A stretch of 64,000 bases of DNA from Bradyrhizobium sp. cir1 (GTDB lineage: Bacteria > Pseudomonadota > Alphaproteobacteria > Rhizobiales > Xanthobacteraceae), in contig NZ_JACIHE010000026.1 in assembly GCF_014198245.1 (NCBI RefSeq), positions 1 to 64,000 of the forward strand, read 5' to 3'. Positions 35,918 through 44,317 of the stretch are shown here, piece after piece. Position 1 is the stretch's first letter, and every line of letters starts with the position of its first letter. The position numbers were made by a program, and so were the translations under genes. Below the pieces are notes generated by a model. The model saw only the letters and a program-made list of their open reading frames with translations, had not been told where the DNA came from and did no database searches.

Positions 35918-36023
35918 GTCCACCTCTTTTTCGGACCGCGATTTTCGGCCTTGCGCGATGGCCAGGACAGCGACAATCCAGTACAATTTCGCCAACCTGT
36001 ATTGATATGGAAGGTCATACACT

Positions 36024-37433
36024 TTGGGCGACGCGCAAACAAAGGGGCGCAACGGAACGCGGACGACCGATGTGATGAGCGCGATCCGCGCCAGGGTGGC
36101 CGGCCGCGCGCTCGGTCCCGGCGACCGGCTGCCATCGATCCGGGGTCTCGCCGCGACGATGGGCGTTTCGCCCTCCACGGTGGTGGAAGCCTATGATCGC
36201 CTGGCGGCCGAGGGTCTGATCCGCGCCCGCCGCGGCTCGGGCTTCTATGTTTCGCCGAGCGTCATGCCGCCGCTGGCATTGACCGAAGCCGAGCCGCGCC
36301 GCGACCGCGCGGTCGACCCGTTCTGGGTGTCCAGGCAATCGCTCGATGCCGACGAGAGCGTGCTCAAGCCCGGCTGCGGCTGGCTGCCGCCGAACTGGAT
36401 GCCGGAGGACGCTCTGCGCCGCGCCGCGCGCGCACTCGCCCGCACGGATGCGAGTGTATTGACCAATTACGGCTCGACATCCGGCTCCCCCGCCCTGCGC
36501 CGGCTGCTGCTGAAGCGCCTGGCCGAAGACGAGATCGAGGCCTCGATCAACCAGCTGATGCTGACGGGCTCGGGCACGCAGGCAACCGACCTGATCTGCC
36601 GCTTCCTGCTCCGCCCGGGCGACACCGTGCTGGTCGATGACCCCTGCTACTTCAATTTTCGCGCGCTGCTGCGGGCGCATCAGGCCAGGATCATCGGCGT
36701 GCCCTATACGCCGTCGGGCCCGGACATCGCGCACCTCGAGCAGATCCTCGGCAGCGAGCGGCCGCGGCTCTACATCACCAATTCAGCGCTGCACAATCCG
36801 ACCGGCGCGACGCTGTCCGTGCAGACCGCGCACCGGCTTCTGACGGCGGCGGCCGCGCACGATCTCACCATCGTCGAGGACGACATCTTTGGCGATTTCG
36901 AGCCGGAGCGCTCGCCGCGCCTTGCCGCGCTCGACGGGCTCGATCGCGTGATCCGCATCGGCAGCTTCTCCAAGACGCTGTCGGCCTCGGTGCGCTGCGG
37001 CTACATCGCGGGGCGAGCGGACTGGATCGAGCAATTGGTCGACCTCCAGGTCGCGACCAGCTTTGGCGGCCCGAGCCCGGTTGCGACCGAACTCATCGCC
37101 AACGTGCTGGCCGGCGGCAGCTATCGCAAGCATATGGACGAGCTCAGGCAGAGACTCACACGCACGCGCCGCGACATCGCGCGAAAACTTCAGGCCCTTG
37201 GCATCGAGCCCTGGCTGATGCCGCGCGGCGGCTTCTTTCTCTGGTGCCGCCTTGCGGGCGGACAGGACGCCACCGCGGTGGCGCGCGCAGCGCTCGAAGA
37301 GGATGTCGTGCTGGCGCCCGGCAACGTGTTCAGCGTGTCGCAGACGGCAACGAGCTTCATGCGATTCAACGTGGGGCACATGAACGAGCCGCGCATGTGG
37401 GACGTGCTGCGGCGGGCGCTGAAGGCGGCTTGA
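36024..37433 (+). CDS. MocR/PdxR-type regulator: GntR helix-turn-helix plus aminotransferase-like domain
   Basis: About 469 residues. The N-terminal GntR domain (VAGRALGPGDRLPSIRGLAA, then VSPSTVVEAYDRL) is joined to a fold-type I aminotransferase domain with the PLP lysine Lys317 in IGSFSKTLSASVRCGY and the NPTGATLS aspartate-turn block. The protein uses PLP chemistry as a ligand sensor and does not act as a metabolic enzyme. The start is a TTG at 36024; a GTG/ATG pair 16 codons later would cut into the DNA-binding domain. It probably controls the divergent EamA exporter. Confidence 0.88.
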   Translation: MGDAQTKGRNGTRTTDVMSAIRARVAGRALGPGDRLPSIRGLAATMGVSPSTVVEAYDRLAAEGLIRARRGSGFYVSPSVMPPLALTEAEPRRDRAVDPFWVSRQSLDADESVLKPGCGWLPPNWMPEDALRRAARALARTDASVLTNYGSTSGSPALRRLLLKRLAEDEIEASINQLMLTGSGTQATDLICRFLLRPGDTVLVDDPCYFNFRALLRAHQARIIGVPYTPSGPDIAHLEQILGSERPRLYITNSALHNPTGATLSVQTAHRLLTAAAAHDLTIVEDDIFGDFEPERSPRLAALDGLDRVIRIGSFSKTLSASVRCGYIAGRADWIEQLVDLQVATSFGGPSPVATELIANVLAGGSYRKHMDELRQRLTRTRRDIARKLQALGIEPWLMPRGGFFLWCRLAGGQDATAVARAALEEDVVLAPGNVFSVSQTATSFMRFNVGHMNEPRMWDVLRRALKAA

Positions 37434-37445
37434 AGATCGGCGACG

Positions 37446-37548
37446 CCTAAAGCGCGATAGGATCAGGATGAATCGCCATCGCGCTTTAGGTTATTGTTTG
37501 AGCATGATCTTTTCGGAAAACCGCTGCACACTTTTCCGAATCATGCTC
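37446..37548. repeat. Two-hairpin intergenic repeat
   Basis: The first hairpin uses cctaaagcgcgat and atcgcgctttagg (37446-37490), exact reverse complements. The second uses gagcatgat and atcatgctc (37500-37548) with inner tttcggaaa/tttccga arms. This pair of stems is a well-known intergenic element of Rhizobiales. It sits between the MocR gene and the convergent GDYXXLXY gene and probably acts as a terminator for both. Its last base is the first base of the next gene's stop codon (read on the plus strand). Confidence 0.85.
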
Positions 37549-38153
37549 TAATACCACGGCTCCTCATACACCGGCTCGCCGTCGAGCAGCAGCCGCTTGA
37601 TGGCGGCGCGGCCTGAGGGCAGCACGGCGGCAACGACGCGCAGCTTCTGCTGGTTGCGGGCCTGCTCGAGCGTCCTGCCCTGGCCTTCGGGCACGAAATA
37701 GCTTTCGAGACCGTATTTGATCGTCAGCTTGTCACAGAAGATGGGGCTGGACGAACCGCAGGAATAACTGACGCGGCCGCGGATCAGGATTTCGGGAGCC
37801 GTGACGGGAACAGGCTCGGCATGCACCGAGACGGCCTCGTAAAGCCCGTTGGCATTGGGCGCGAGCTTGACGAACACGACGGGATTGCGCGTCCCGGACG
37901 GCTTACCGGTGAGTGCGCCCGCCGGCAGCTGCGAAATGTCGTAGCGGAGCACGACATAATCGCCGCGCAGGAGATCGCGGGGATCGACGGGCTGGGTCTG
38001 CAGGGTCACTTCACGGCCGTCGCGCAGGATCTGCATGCGATCGGCGATCATCAGGACCAGCAGCACGCATTGGATCAGGATGGCGACACCGAACAGCACG
38101 GCTTTCGGAATGCGCTGCCAGAGTTTTGTGGCGGATGCGATCAGCTCGGTCAT
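37548..38153 (-). CDS. GDYXXLXY-domain membrane protein
   Basis: A 201-residue protein with one membrane segment at about 17-37 and a periplasmic domain containing the name-giving motif GDYVVLRY. Two cysteines (SYSCGSSSPIFCDK) could form a disulfide. Proteins of this family are always found next to DUF2157 proteins, as here, where the two overlap by four bases (ATGA). Function is unknown. The stop codon (TAG) uses the end of the two-hairpin repeat, so the repeat's position fixes the C-terminus PVYEEPWY. Confidence 0.85.
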   Translation of the reverse strand: MTELIASATKLWQRIPKAVLFGVAILIQCVLLVLMIADRMQILRDGREVTLQTQPVDPRDLLRGDYVVLRYDISQLPAGALTGKPSGTRNPVVFVKLAPNANGLYEAVSVHAEPVPVTAPEILIRGRVSYSCGSSSPIFCDKLTIKYGLESYFVPEGQGRTLEQARNQQKLRVVAAVLPSGRAAIKRLLLDGEPVYEEPWY

Positions 38154-39421
38154 CGCTCGGCCCTCGGCAGAATGCGGTTGAGCGCGGTTGCAAATGCGAC
38201 GGCCGCGACGCCCGCCGCCGCAAGGAAAGCCGAGCGGCGCAGCAGCGACCCTTTCACTGCCCAGGTGATGCCGGCGATGACGCCGGCAATCCCGAGCCAG
38301 CCGGCGACGATGCGCGGACGCACGTCATCGAGCATGCCGGAGACGACGAGACAGAGCATGGCTGAGAGCAGCGCGGCATAGGCGAACCAGGACTCGCCGG
38401 CCATCGATGCCGGCCAGACCGGCGCCGCGAGCAGCACCAGCCCGATCGCAGATGCTGCCAGGACTTCACCTGCGCGCCTGGTGATCCCGGCGGATGCCAG
38501 CGCAAGGATCACGCCGGCAACCCCGCACACAATGGCCCAAAGCGGCTGGCCCGCACCAGAACCGGTCCGGAAGCGGACGATGTCGTCAACCGTCGTCACC
38601 TCCAGGAACGCGGCGACGGCCAGCGAAAACGCTCCGTAAATCGACAGAACGCTGCCGAGCCGGAGCGCCCTCGGCGACGGCGCGGCGGCGATCGCGAGCC
38701 CGGCGCCGAACAGCAAGGCCGCGCCGTTCGCGAGCACGAAAGACGGCTGGGCGCCGTCGAACTCGAAGCGAAACGACGTCGCAATCCACCACGGCAGCAC
38801 TGCGATCGCGACGAGGTGGGCGGCGACGCGGGAATGCCAGGCGAAGGCGAGAGCGGCGGCGAACAGCCAGACCGCCAGGAACGGAAGATGCAGGACATCA
38901 GGCGCATCGTAAACGCGCATGCAGGTCCACACCGAGGCAGCCGCGAGGCCGACCGCGAGCGCGCCGCGCGAGCCGGTCAGCACCGCCGCTGCAAACGCGC
39001 CGATCGACCACAACAGCATGCCGCCGGCAAAGTCTTCGCCGAGATGATACATCTGGCCGACCAGCGCGATACCGGCGCCGAAGATGATCGCGCCGATGCT
39101 CGCACAGAGATCGGCGAGAACGGTGTGCCCCTTCGCGGCGAACCAGGCGCCGAGACCGCCGGCGACGGCCATGCCGGCGATCAGGATCGCAAACCGCATC
39201 AGTCGCACGATCTCCGTCCAGTGCGCCGCGATGAAGGCGAGGAACGCGGCTGCGATCAGGAGGCCGCCGACGATGGCGACGACCACGGCGATGTTGATGC
39301 CGGGCGACAGCGGTGGAAGCGCGTTTCGGATGCTGGCGGCCGCCGCCGGCGCGATCACGCCATCGGCTTCCCATTGCGCAAGATCAGCTTCGAGGCGCTG
39401 CCGGTAGGCTTTGTCGAACAT
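38150..39421 (-). CDS. DUF2157-domain integral membrane protein
   Basis: A 423-residue protein with about a dozen hydrophobic segments. The short cytoplasmic N-terminus (RLEADLAQWEADGVI) is the typical start of DUF2157 proteins, followed by SPGINIAVVVAIVGGLLIAAAFLAFIA. Such proteins have no proven function. The gene is coupled to the GDYXXLXY gene by an ATGA overlap, so the two products probably form a complex in the inner membrane. Confidence 0.87.
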   Translation of the reverse strand: MFDKAYRQRLEADLAQWEADGVIAPAAAASIRNALPPLSPGINIAVVVAIVGGLLIAAAFLAFIAAHWTEIVRLMRFAILIAGMAVAGGLGAWFAAKGHTVLADLCASIGAIIFGAGIALVGQMYHLGEDFAGGMLLWSIGAFAAAVLTGSRGALAVGLAAASVWTCMRVYDAPDVLHLPFLAVWLFAAALAFAWHSRVAAHLVAIAVLPWWIATSFRFEFDGAQPSFVLANGAALLFGAGLAIAAAPSPRALRLGSVLSIYGAFSLAVAAFLEVTTVDDIVRFRTGSGAGQPLWAIVCGVAGVILALASAGITRRAGEVLAASAIGLVLLAAPVWPASMAGESWFAYAALLSAMLCLVVSGMLDDVRPRIVAGWLGIAGVIAGITWAVKGSLLRRSAFLAAAGVAAVAFATALNRILPRAER

Positions 39422-39553
39422 CGTCGTGGGTTACCTGGCGCCAGTCAGCCGGCGGGATGTTGCTTGGTCGGATGCCGACGGTGGTGGGTTCAAGCCGTCG
39501 CCGATACGGCAAGGCTGCTCAGGGAGAGCGTCGCATCCGCCAGCACGCCTTGT

Positions 39554-40534
39554 CTAGTTCGCCTTGATGCCGGCCTCACTGATCAGCTTGCCCCATTTCG
39601 TGCTTTCGCTCTGAATGAAGCGGCCGAACTGCTCGGGCGTCATCGGTGCCGGCTCTGCGCCGAGGGTCCTGATCTTCTCGACCACCGCGGGATCCTTCAG
39701 GGCTTTGGTGAAGGCTTCGTTCAGCCGGCCAATGACATCCGCAGGCGTGCCAGCGGGGGCAACGAGCCCGAACCAGCCGACGGATTCGAAACCCGCAATG
39801 CCGCTCTCGGCAAGCGTCGGCACGTCGGGCAGGGATGACAGGCGACGCGCCGACGACACACCGATCGCGTTGAGCTTGCCGTCGAGGATCAATTGCCGCG
39901 ATGCCGGAATATCCAGCACCGCGAAGGGGACGTGGCCCGCGAGAACATCGACCGTCGCCGGCGCCGTCCCGCGATACGGGACCAACTCCATGGCGATCCC
40001 GGTCTTCTGCGTGAACAGCGCAGCCGTCAAATGCATCGCCGTCGAGTTGCCGCCATGCCCGATCGACAGCGCTCCCGGCTTGGCCTTGGCCAGCGCGATC
40101 GTCTCCGCGGTGGTGTGCGCCGGGATATTCGCGGACGCGACCAGCACAAAGGGAATTTCCGCGAGCAGGGTGATGGGCGCGAGATCCTTCAGCTCGAACG
40201 GCATCGCGGAATTGAGGTGCGGATTCACCGTCAACGCGCCCGCCGGCGCCACGCCGAGCGTGTAGCCGTCGGGCCTGGCCTGCGCCACCGCGGCCATGCC
40301 GATGTTGCCGCCGGCCCCCGCGCGGTTCTCGATGACCAGGCTCTGCTTGAGCTCGGCGGTGACGAGCGGCTCGAGCGCGCGGATGACGGTGTCGGCGCTG
40401 CCGCCGGGTGGGAAGGTCACGATGACCTTGATCAATTGCTCCGGATAGGCGGCACGGCCTGCCTCCAGCGGCAACACGGCGAAAGTCGCAGTCGTCAGCA
40501 CGGCCAGGATGCGGCGCCTTGCAGCGTGAAACAA
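39554..40534 (-). CDS. Bug-type tripartite tricarboxylate transporter binding protein
   Basis: A 326-residue periplasmic binding protein. The start is a TTG at 40534, chosen because a near-ideal AAGGAGG lies about six bases upstream and because it begins a signal peptide (FHAARRRILAVLTTATFAVL) cut near AGRAA. The longer frame upstream is antisense to the next gene. Family marks are VTFPPGGSADTVIR and the ENRAGAGGNIG block, followed by GYTLGVAP. No membrane components (TctA/TctB) are nearby, so it is an orphan binding protein like most Bug proteins of this group. It follows the monooxygenase gene and may deliver its substrate. Confidence 0.87.
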   Translation of the reverse strand: MFHAARRRILAVLTTATFAVLPLEAGRAAYPEQLIKVIVTFPPGGSADTVIRALEPLVTAELKQSLVIENRAGAGGNIGMAAVAQARPDGYTLGVAPAGALTVNPHLNSAMPFELKDLAPITLLAEIPFVLVASANIPAHTTAETIALAKAKPGALSIGHGGNSTAMHLTAALFTQKTGIAMELVPYRGTAPATVDVLAGHVPFAVLDIPASRQLILDGKLNAIGVSSARRLSSLPDVPTLAESGIAGFESVGWFGLVAPAGTPADVIGRLNEAFTKALKDPAVVEKIRTLGAEPAPMTPEQFGRFIQSESTKWGKLISEAGIKAN

Positions 40535-40613
40535 GTTCTCCTCCTTAAGTAGGCTTTTGTTCTTGAAACACGGCCGGCGGCCTGTGCCGCCAGACTGTCC
40601 GCTTGAAATCGCC

Positions 40614-42254
40614 TTACGCCGCAGCGCCAGTGATGCGCGCCAGCAAGCCCAGTGGATCTTCGGGCGCGGCCTGCCCGCGCCAGGCGATGTGCTGATCGGG
40701 CCGCGCCAGCACCAGCTTCTCGGCATAGGCGCCGTTCGCCTCCTCCGGCGCGATGTCGACCAGCGCAAGCGGCACGCTGCGCTCCCTCGCGGCGGACTGC
40801 ATCCGCGTCACGTCGATCGCCGGGTCGAACCGCAGCAATGTGTAGCCGGCGCCGAACGCATCGTAGAGCGACCGCCCGTCACGCAGGAACAGATGCGGCG
40901 CGCGGGCGCCCGGCACGGTGGAGGGCGTGAAGCTGCCCATCGCGTAAGGCGGCGGCGTCTCGCCATCATAGGCGATGATCGGCGAGGCATCGTAATAGTA
41001 ACCGAAGTTGAGGCCGGCGCAGCAATATTGCTGCACGTTGAGATCGTAGGCTGCCCTGGCCAGTGTCGCGCGCGCCGCTTGGCCGCGCGGCGTGTCGTCC
41101 TCGATCTCCGCCGAGACGCCGCCGCGCTGCGCCATCATCTTCATCGCGTGGTCCATCGCAAAGCGCGACACCTGCTCGGTGATGGGCTGGCGCTCCGCCT
41201 CATAGGCATCAAGGATCGCAGCCGGCGCCCAGCCGTTCAGATGGGCCGCCAATTGCCAGCAGAGGTCGACGGCGTCGGCAATGCCCGCATTCATGCCGTA
41301 GCCGGCATAGGGCATCCACAAATGCGCGGCGTCGCCGCAGATGAAGACCCTGCGGTCGCGGAAGCGATCGGCCACGAGGCGACGTCCGACCCAGTCCTCC
41401 TTGCTGATAACCTTGTATTCAAAGCGCTCGTCCACACCGAGGATGGCGCGGATGGACCAATCGCGATCGACCGAGTCGAATTCGGGCTCGTCGGGCTTCA
41501 GGTGATTGTGAATCAGCCAGCGGTCGTGACCGTCGATCGCGACCGTGGTGCCGGAACGGCGCGGATTGAGCGAGAGCACCATCCAGGCCGGCTTGTGTGC
41601 GCCCATCAACTCCTTCAGTTGCGGCGCTTCGATGAAGGTCGATTGCACGCGCTGGATCACCGGCGTGCCGGACAGGCTGGCACCGATCGATTTGCGAACG
41701 AGGGAACGGCTGCCGTCGCAGCCGATCGCGAAGGACGCTTCGATGCGGCGCGAATCGCCGCTGTCGAGATCGCGCGCCAGTGCGACGACATGGTCGTCGT
41801 GCTGCTCGATGTCGGTGATTTCCGTGCGCGCCAGGATCCTGATCCGCGGCTGCGCCGCGGCATGGCTGAACAGGATCGGCTCGAGATAGATCTGGTTGAT
41901 CCGGTGCGGCGGCTCGGGCGTCGGCCACCAGGTGTCGGGACCGCCGGTCGCGCTATAGCGGCGCGCGCGGGAGGGAATGTCGATGCGGCAGAGCTCAGTG
42001 CCGGTCGCCGTGGTCCGATAGGAGCAATCGTTGGGAAAGTCCGCAGGCAGACCCGCATCGCGCAGCTTGGCGGCAACGCCCAGCCGTCGGAAGATCTCCA
42101 TCGAGCGCGCCGACACGTGATTGCACTTGACGCTGGGCGGATCGCCGGCGTGACGGATCTCCGCGACGACGACGTCGATCCCGCGCGAGGCCAGATCCAT
42201 CGCCGCGGTCAATCCGACGGGCCCGGCGCCCACCACCAGTACCTGTGTCCTCAT
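40614..42254 (-). CDS. FAD-dependent aromatic monooxygenase (PheA/TfdB family)
   Basis: A 546-residue flavoprotein from the ATG at 42254, six bases after GGGAGTGAAC; an ATG four codons earlier is an alternative. FAD-binding G-x-G-x-x-G is VVGAGPVGLTAA at the N-terminus, and the second FAD motif GD is in VFICGDAAHLWMPYAGYGMN. The C-terminal thioredoxin-like domain carries RPDQHIAWRG, common in phenol-type hydroxylases. It should hydroxylate an aromatic or related ring with NAD(P)H and oxygen. It is divergent from a LysR regulator, and a Bug binding protein follows downstream. Confidence 0.88.
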   Translation of the reverse strand: MRTQVLVVGAGPVGLTAAMDLASRGIDVVVAEIRHAGDPPSVKCNHVSARSMEIFRRLGVAAKLRDAGLPADFPNDCSYRTTATGTELCRIDIPSRARRYSATGGPDTWWPTPEPPHRINQIYLEPILFSHAAAQPRIRILARTEITDIEQHDDHVVALARDLDSGDSRRIEASFAIGCDGSRSLVRKSIGASLSGTPVIQRVQSTFIEAPQLKELMGAHKPAWMVLSLNPRRSGTTVAIDGHDRWLIHNHLKPDEPEFDSVDRDWSIRAILGVDERFEYKVISKEDWVGRRLVADRFRDRRVFICGDAAHLWMPYAGYGMNAGIADAVDLCWQLAAHLNGWAPAAILDAYEAERQPITEQVSRFAMDHAMKMMAQRGGVSAEIEDDTPRGQAARATLARAAYDLNVQQYCCAGLNFGYYYDASPIIAYDGETPPPYAMGSFTPSTVPGARAPHLFLRDGRSLYDAFGAGYTLLRFDPAIDVTRMQSAARERSVPLALVDIAPEEANGAYAEKLVLARPDQHIAWRGQAAPEDPLGLLARITGAAA

Positions 42255-42339
42255 GTTCACTCCCATCCTCGCTGCGGATTCTCCGTCCGCGCATCATGCA
42301 TTTTATTGCAGGTCCGTTTATGCGATAAGCCGGAAAGAG

Positions 42340-42355
42340 CTCATCAATTCATGAG
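42340..42355. promoter_or_regulatory. Short inverted repeat in the monooxygenase-LysR gap
   Basis: The arms ctcat and atgag flank six bases, immediately upstream of the LysR start at 42358. It lies in the 103-bp gap between divergent genes and might be part of the LysR autoregulatory site. The arms are short, so this is a weak call. Confidence 0.3.
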
Positions 42356-42357
42356 AT

Positions 42358-43269
42358 ATGCCTATGAATGTCACCTTGCGCCAATTGCGGGCCTTCACGG
42401 GCGTGTACCGGACGCGCAGCATCACGCGGGCCGCCCGCGAGCTCGGGATCACGCAATCGGCGGCGAGCCTGTTGATCCAGCAACTCGAAGCCCAGCTCGG
42501 CGTCAGACTGTTCGACCGCTCCACACGCTCGGTGCAGCCGACGCTGGCCGCCGACGAGGCGTTCGACGCCGCCGAACGCATGCTGAGCGATGCGCACGGC
42601 CTGTCCCGCCGTATGCGCGACCTCGCGCAGGCCCGCGCCGGCCGCGTCGCGTTCGTCGCGTCAGCCGGCGCCGCCTCGGCGCTGATGCCGTCAGTGCTCG
42701 CGAAATTCCGCGCCAGCCATCCCGGCATCGAGATCGACATGCGGGATGTTGCCGCCGACGATCTCGTGCCGCGCCTGAGCACCACCGATGCGGAGTTCGC
42801 GATCGGCAGCGTGGAAGGCGAATTCGCCGACATGACGGTCGAGACACTGACAAGCGGCCGCCTCAGCGCCATCGGCCGCCGCACCGCGGACTTCGCCGCG
42901 CGGCGCTCCCTCACATGGGACGAGCTGGCGCAACTGCCGACCATCGCGATGCGCAGCGAGACGCGGATCCGCATGCAGATCGATCAGGCACTTAGTGCGC
43001 AGGGCAAGCGCCTCGATCCGACCTATGAAGTGACGCTGATCAACACCGCGCTCGCCATGACAGCCCAGGGCCTCGGCCTCGCCATCCTTCCCGCCACGAT
43101 GCTGCCGGCCGACCAGTTTCCAACGCTGATCGCAAGGCCGCTGGTGCGACCGGCGATTACGCGACCGGTCTCATTGCTGCAGCGTCAGGGGCGGACGTTG
43201 TCGCCTGCGGCGCAGTCGTTTGTAGCGACGGCGCGGGCGGTGCTGGCAGCGCGAGGGTCGCAGGCGTGA
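42358..43269 (+). CDS. LysR family regulator, divergent from monooxygenase
   Basis: A 303-residue LysR protein. The DNA-binding part includes SITRAARELGITQSAASLLIQQ, and the effector domain starts at about residue 92 (GRVAFVASAGAASALMP). It starts at the ATG at 42358 or, two codons on, at 42364. Its position facing the monooxygenase gene suggests that it activates that gene in response to the aromatic substrate or product. It converges on the SGNH hydrolase gene with a short gap of about 48 bases. Confidence 0.9.
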   Translation: MPMNVTLRQLRAFTGVYRTRSITRAARELGITQSAASLLIQQLEAQLGVRLFDRSTRSVQPTLAADEAFDAAERMLSDAHGLSRRMRDLAQARAGRVAFVASAGAASALMPSVLAKFRASHPGIEIDMRDVAADDLVPRLSTTDAEFAIGSVEGEFADMTVETLTSGRLSAIGRRTADFAARRSLTWDELAQLPTIAMRSETRIRMQIDQALSAQGKRLDPTYEVTLINTALAMTAQGLGLAILPATMLPADQFPTLIARPLVRPAITRPVSLLQRQGRTLSPAAQSFVATARAVLAARGSQA

Positions 43270-43317
43270 TCCGCCAGACTCCTGGCGTTCAAGGCTCGAT
43301 TGACGAGTCGCGACGAC

Positions 43318-44304
43318 CTAGAGCTTCCCAACAAGGTCAGCAAATTTCTTGCTGACCAGCCTGAAGCCCTCTTCCGTCGGATGCAGCTCGTTTCCCCAAT
43401 CCTTCTTGTAGGTCCCGTCGTGCCGAAGGGTGTTGCGAAGGTTCAGATAGTGGACGTGTTCAAAGCCGGGAGTAGCACTGACGTCCTTCAAGATCGCGTT
43501 GAACCGGTCGATGAGCTTGACGATCACGGCGGAATTCTTGCCGAAGTCAACGTGCCCCTTTTTCCGAAACCCGGGCTCCAGCCAGGGGCCGGGCAGCAGC
43601 CAGAATCCGCCCAGGTAGCCCCGGCCATCGGGAAGCGCGTAATCGTAGCCATGAGTCACGATGGGAATCGGTCGGCCGAGATAGGTTTGCGCGATCGTGG
43701 TCAGACCGCTGATGATTCGTGCATAGGCCGCTCGCAGCCGCACATCGATCAACCCGCGAACAATGTCGTCATTGATGGCCGGTAGGGAGGACGCCGCGTG
43801 GTTGAGCAGGATCGCGAATTCGTCTCCGGCAATGTCATTGCCGCCGCCGGACAGCAGAATCGCCCGCGGGACCTTGTTCGCACGCAATAATTTCTCCAGC
43901 CGGCGCGCAAATTCCTCGAACTGGCCGCCCGAGTGCGCCATGTCTTCGACCGTGTCGCCCTTGTGAGCAACGGATTCCACATCGTAGAGATAGTCGTCCT
44001 CGAGCATCTGCAGAACGTCGTAGAAAGGATAATCAAACCAGGAATCGCCTTCGGCGATCAGCACACCCGCGCTCACCGCAGTTCCGAGCAAGGCTCGCGT
44101 CCGTGAGGGAATCTGCGGCGGAGCCGGCGCTCGCCGCGGTTTGGGCGCACGCGCCATCCGTCTGACTGCCGCTGCCCGCTTGCGCGTCTGTCCGGTTCGG
44201 AATGCGATGACATCCTCCGCCATCGCCTGGCCGCTCTTTATTGCGGCGCTCACACCGGCAGGAACGCGCGCCGACCGCCTCGACTTGCGTGCCTTCTTCG
44301 CCAT
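43318..44304 (-). CDS. SGNH-family hydrolase with cationic N-terminal extension
   Basis: A 328-residue protein without a signal peptide. Residues 1-70 are rich in Arg, Lys, Ala and Pro (MAKKARKSRRSARVPAG and later ARAPKPRRAPAPP), suggesting a disordered tail that could bind nucleic acid or a negatively charged surface. The SGNH core has the nucleophile Ser88 in AEGDSWFDYP, the block with Asn156 in LLSGGGNDIAGDE, and His308 in GNELHPTEEG. The position three before that histidine is Asn305 where most relatives have Asp. It starts 13 bases after the stop of the protease gene 44318-47032, so the two form a unit. The substrate (ester of a lipid, glycan or protein) is unknown. Confidence 0.8.
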   Translation of the reverse strand: MAKKARKSRRSARVPAGVSAAIKSGQAMAEDVIAFRTGQTRKRAAAVRRMARAPKPRRAPAPPQIPSRTRALLGTAVSAGVLIAEGDSWFDYPFYDVLQMLEDDYLYDVESVAHKGDTVEDMAHSGGQFEEFARRLEKLLRANKVPRAILLSGGGNDIAGDEFAILLNHAASSLPAINDDIVRGLIDVRLRAAYARIISGLTTIAQTYLGRPIPIVTHGYDYALPDGRGYLGGFWLLPGPWLEPGFRKKGHVDFGKNSAVIVKLIDRFNAILKDVSATPGFEHVHYLNLRNTLRHDGTYKKDWGNELHPTEEGFRLVSKKFADLVGKL

Positions 44305-44317
44305 CGCTCACCTCTCT

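Noticed and set aside
35918..36178. 87-codon N-terminal extension of the EamA transporter
   Set aside because: It overlaps the divergent MocR gene and the ATG at 35917 has a good ribosome site and family-typical start.
40557..42995. 812-codon plus-strand frame across the monooxygenase and LysR genes
   Set aside because: It is antisense to the monooxygenase and out of frame with the LysR gene; composition is that of a shadow.
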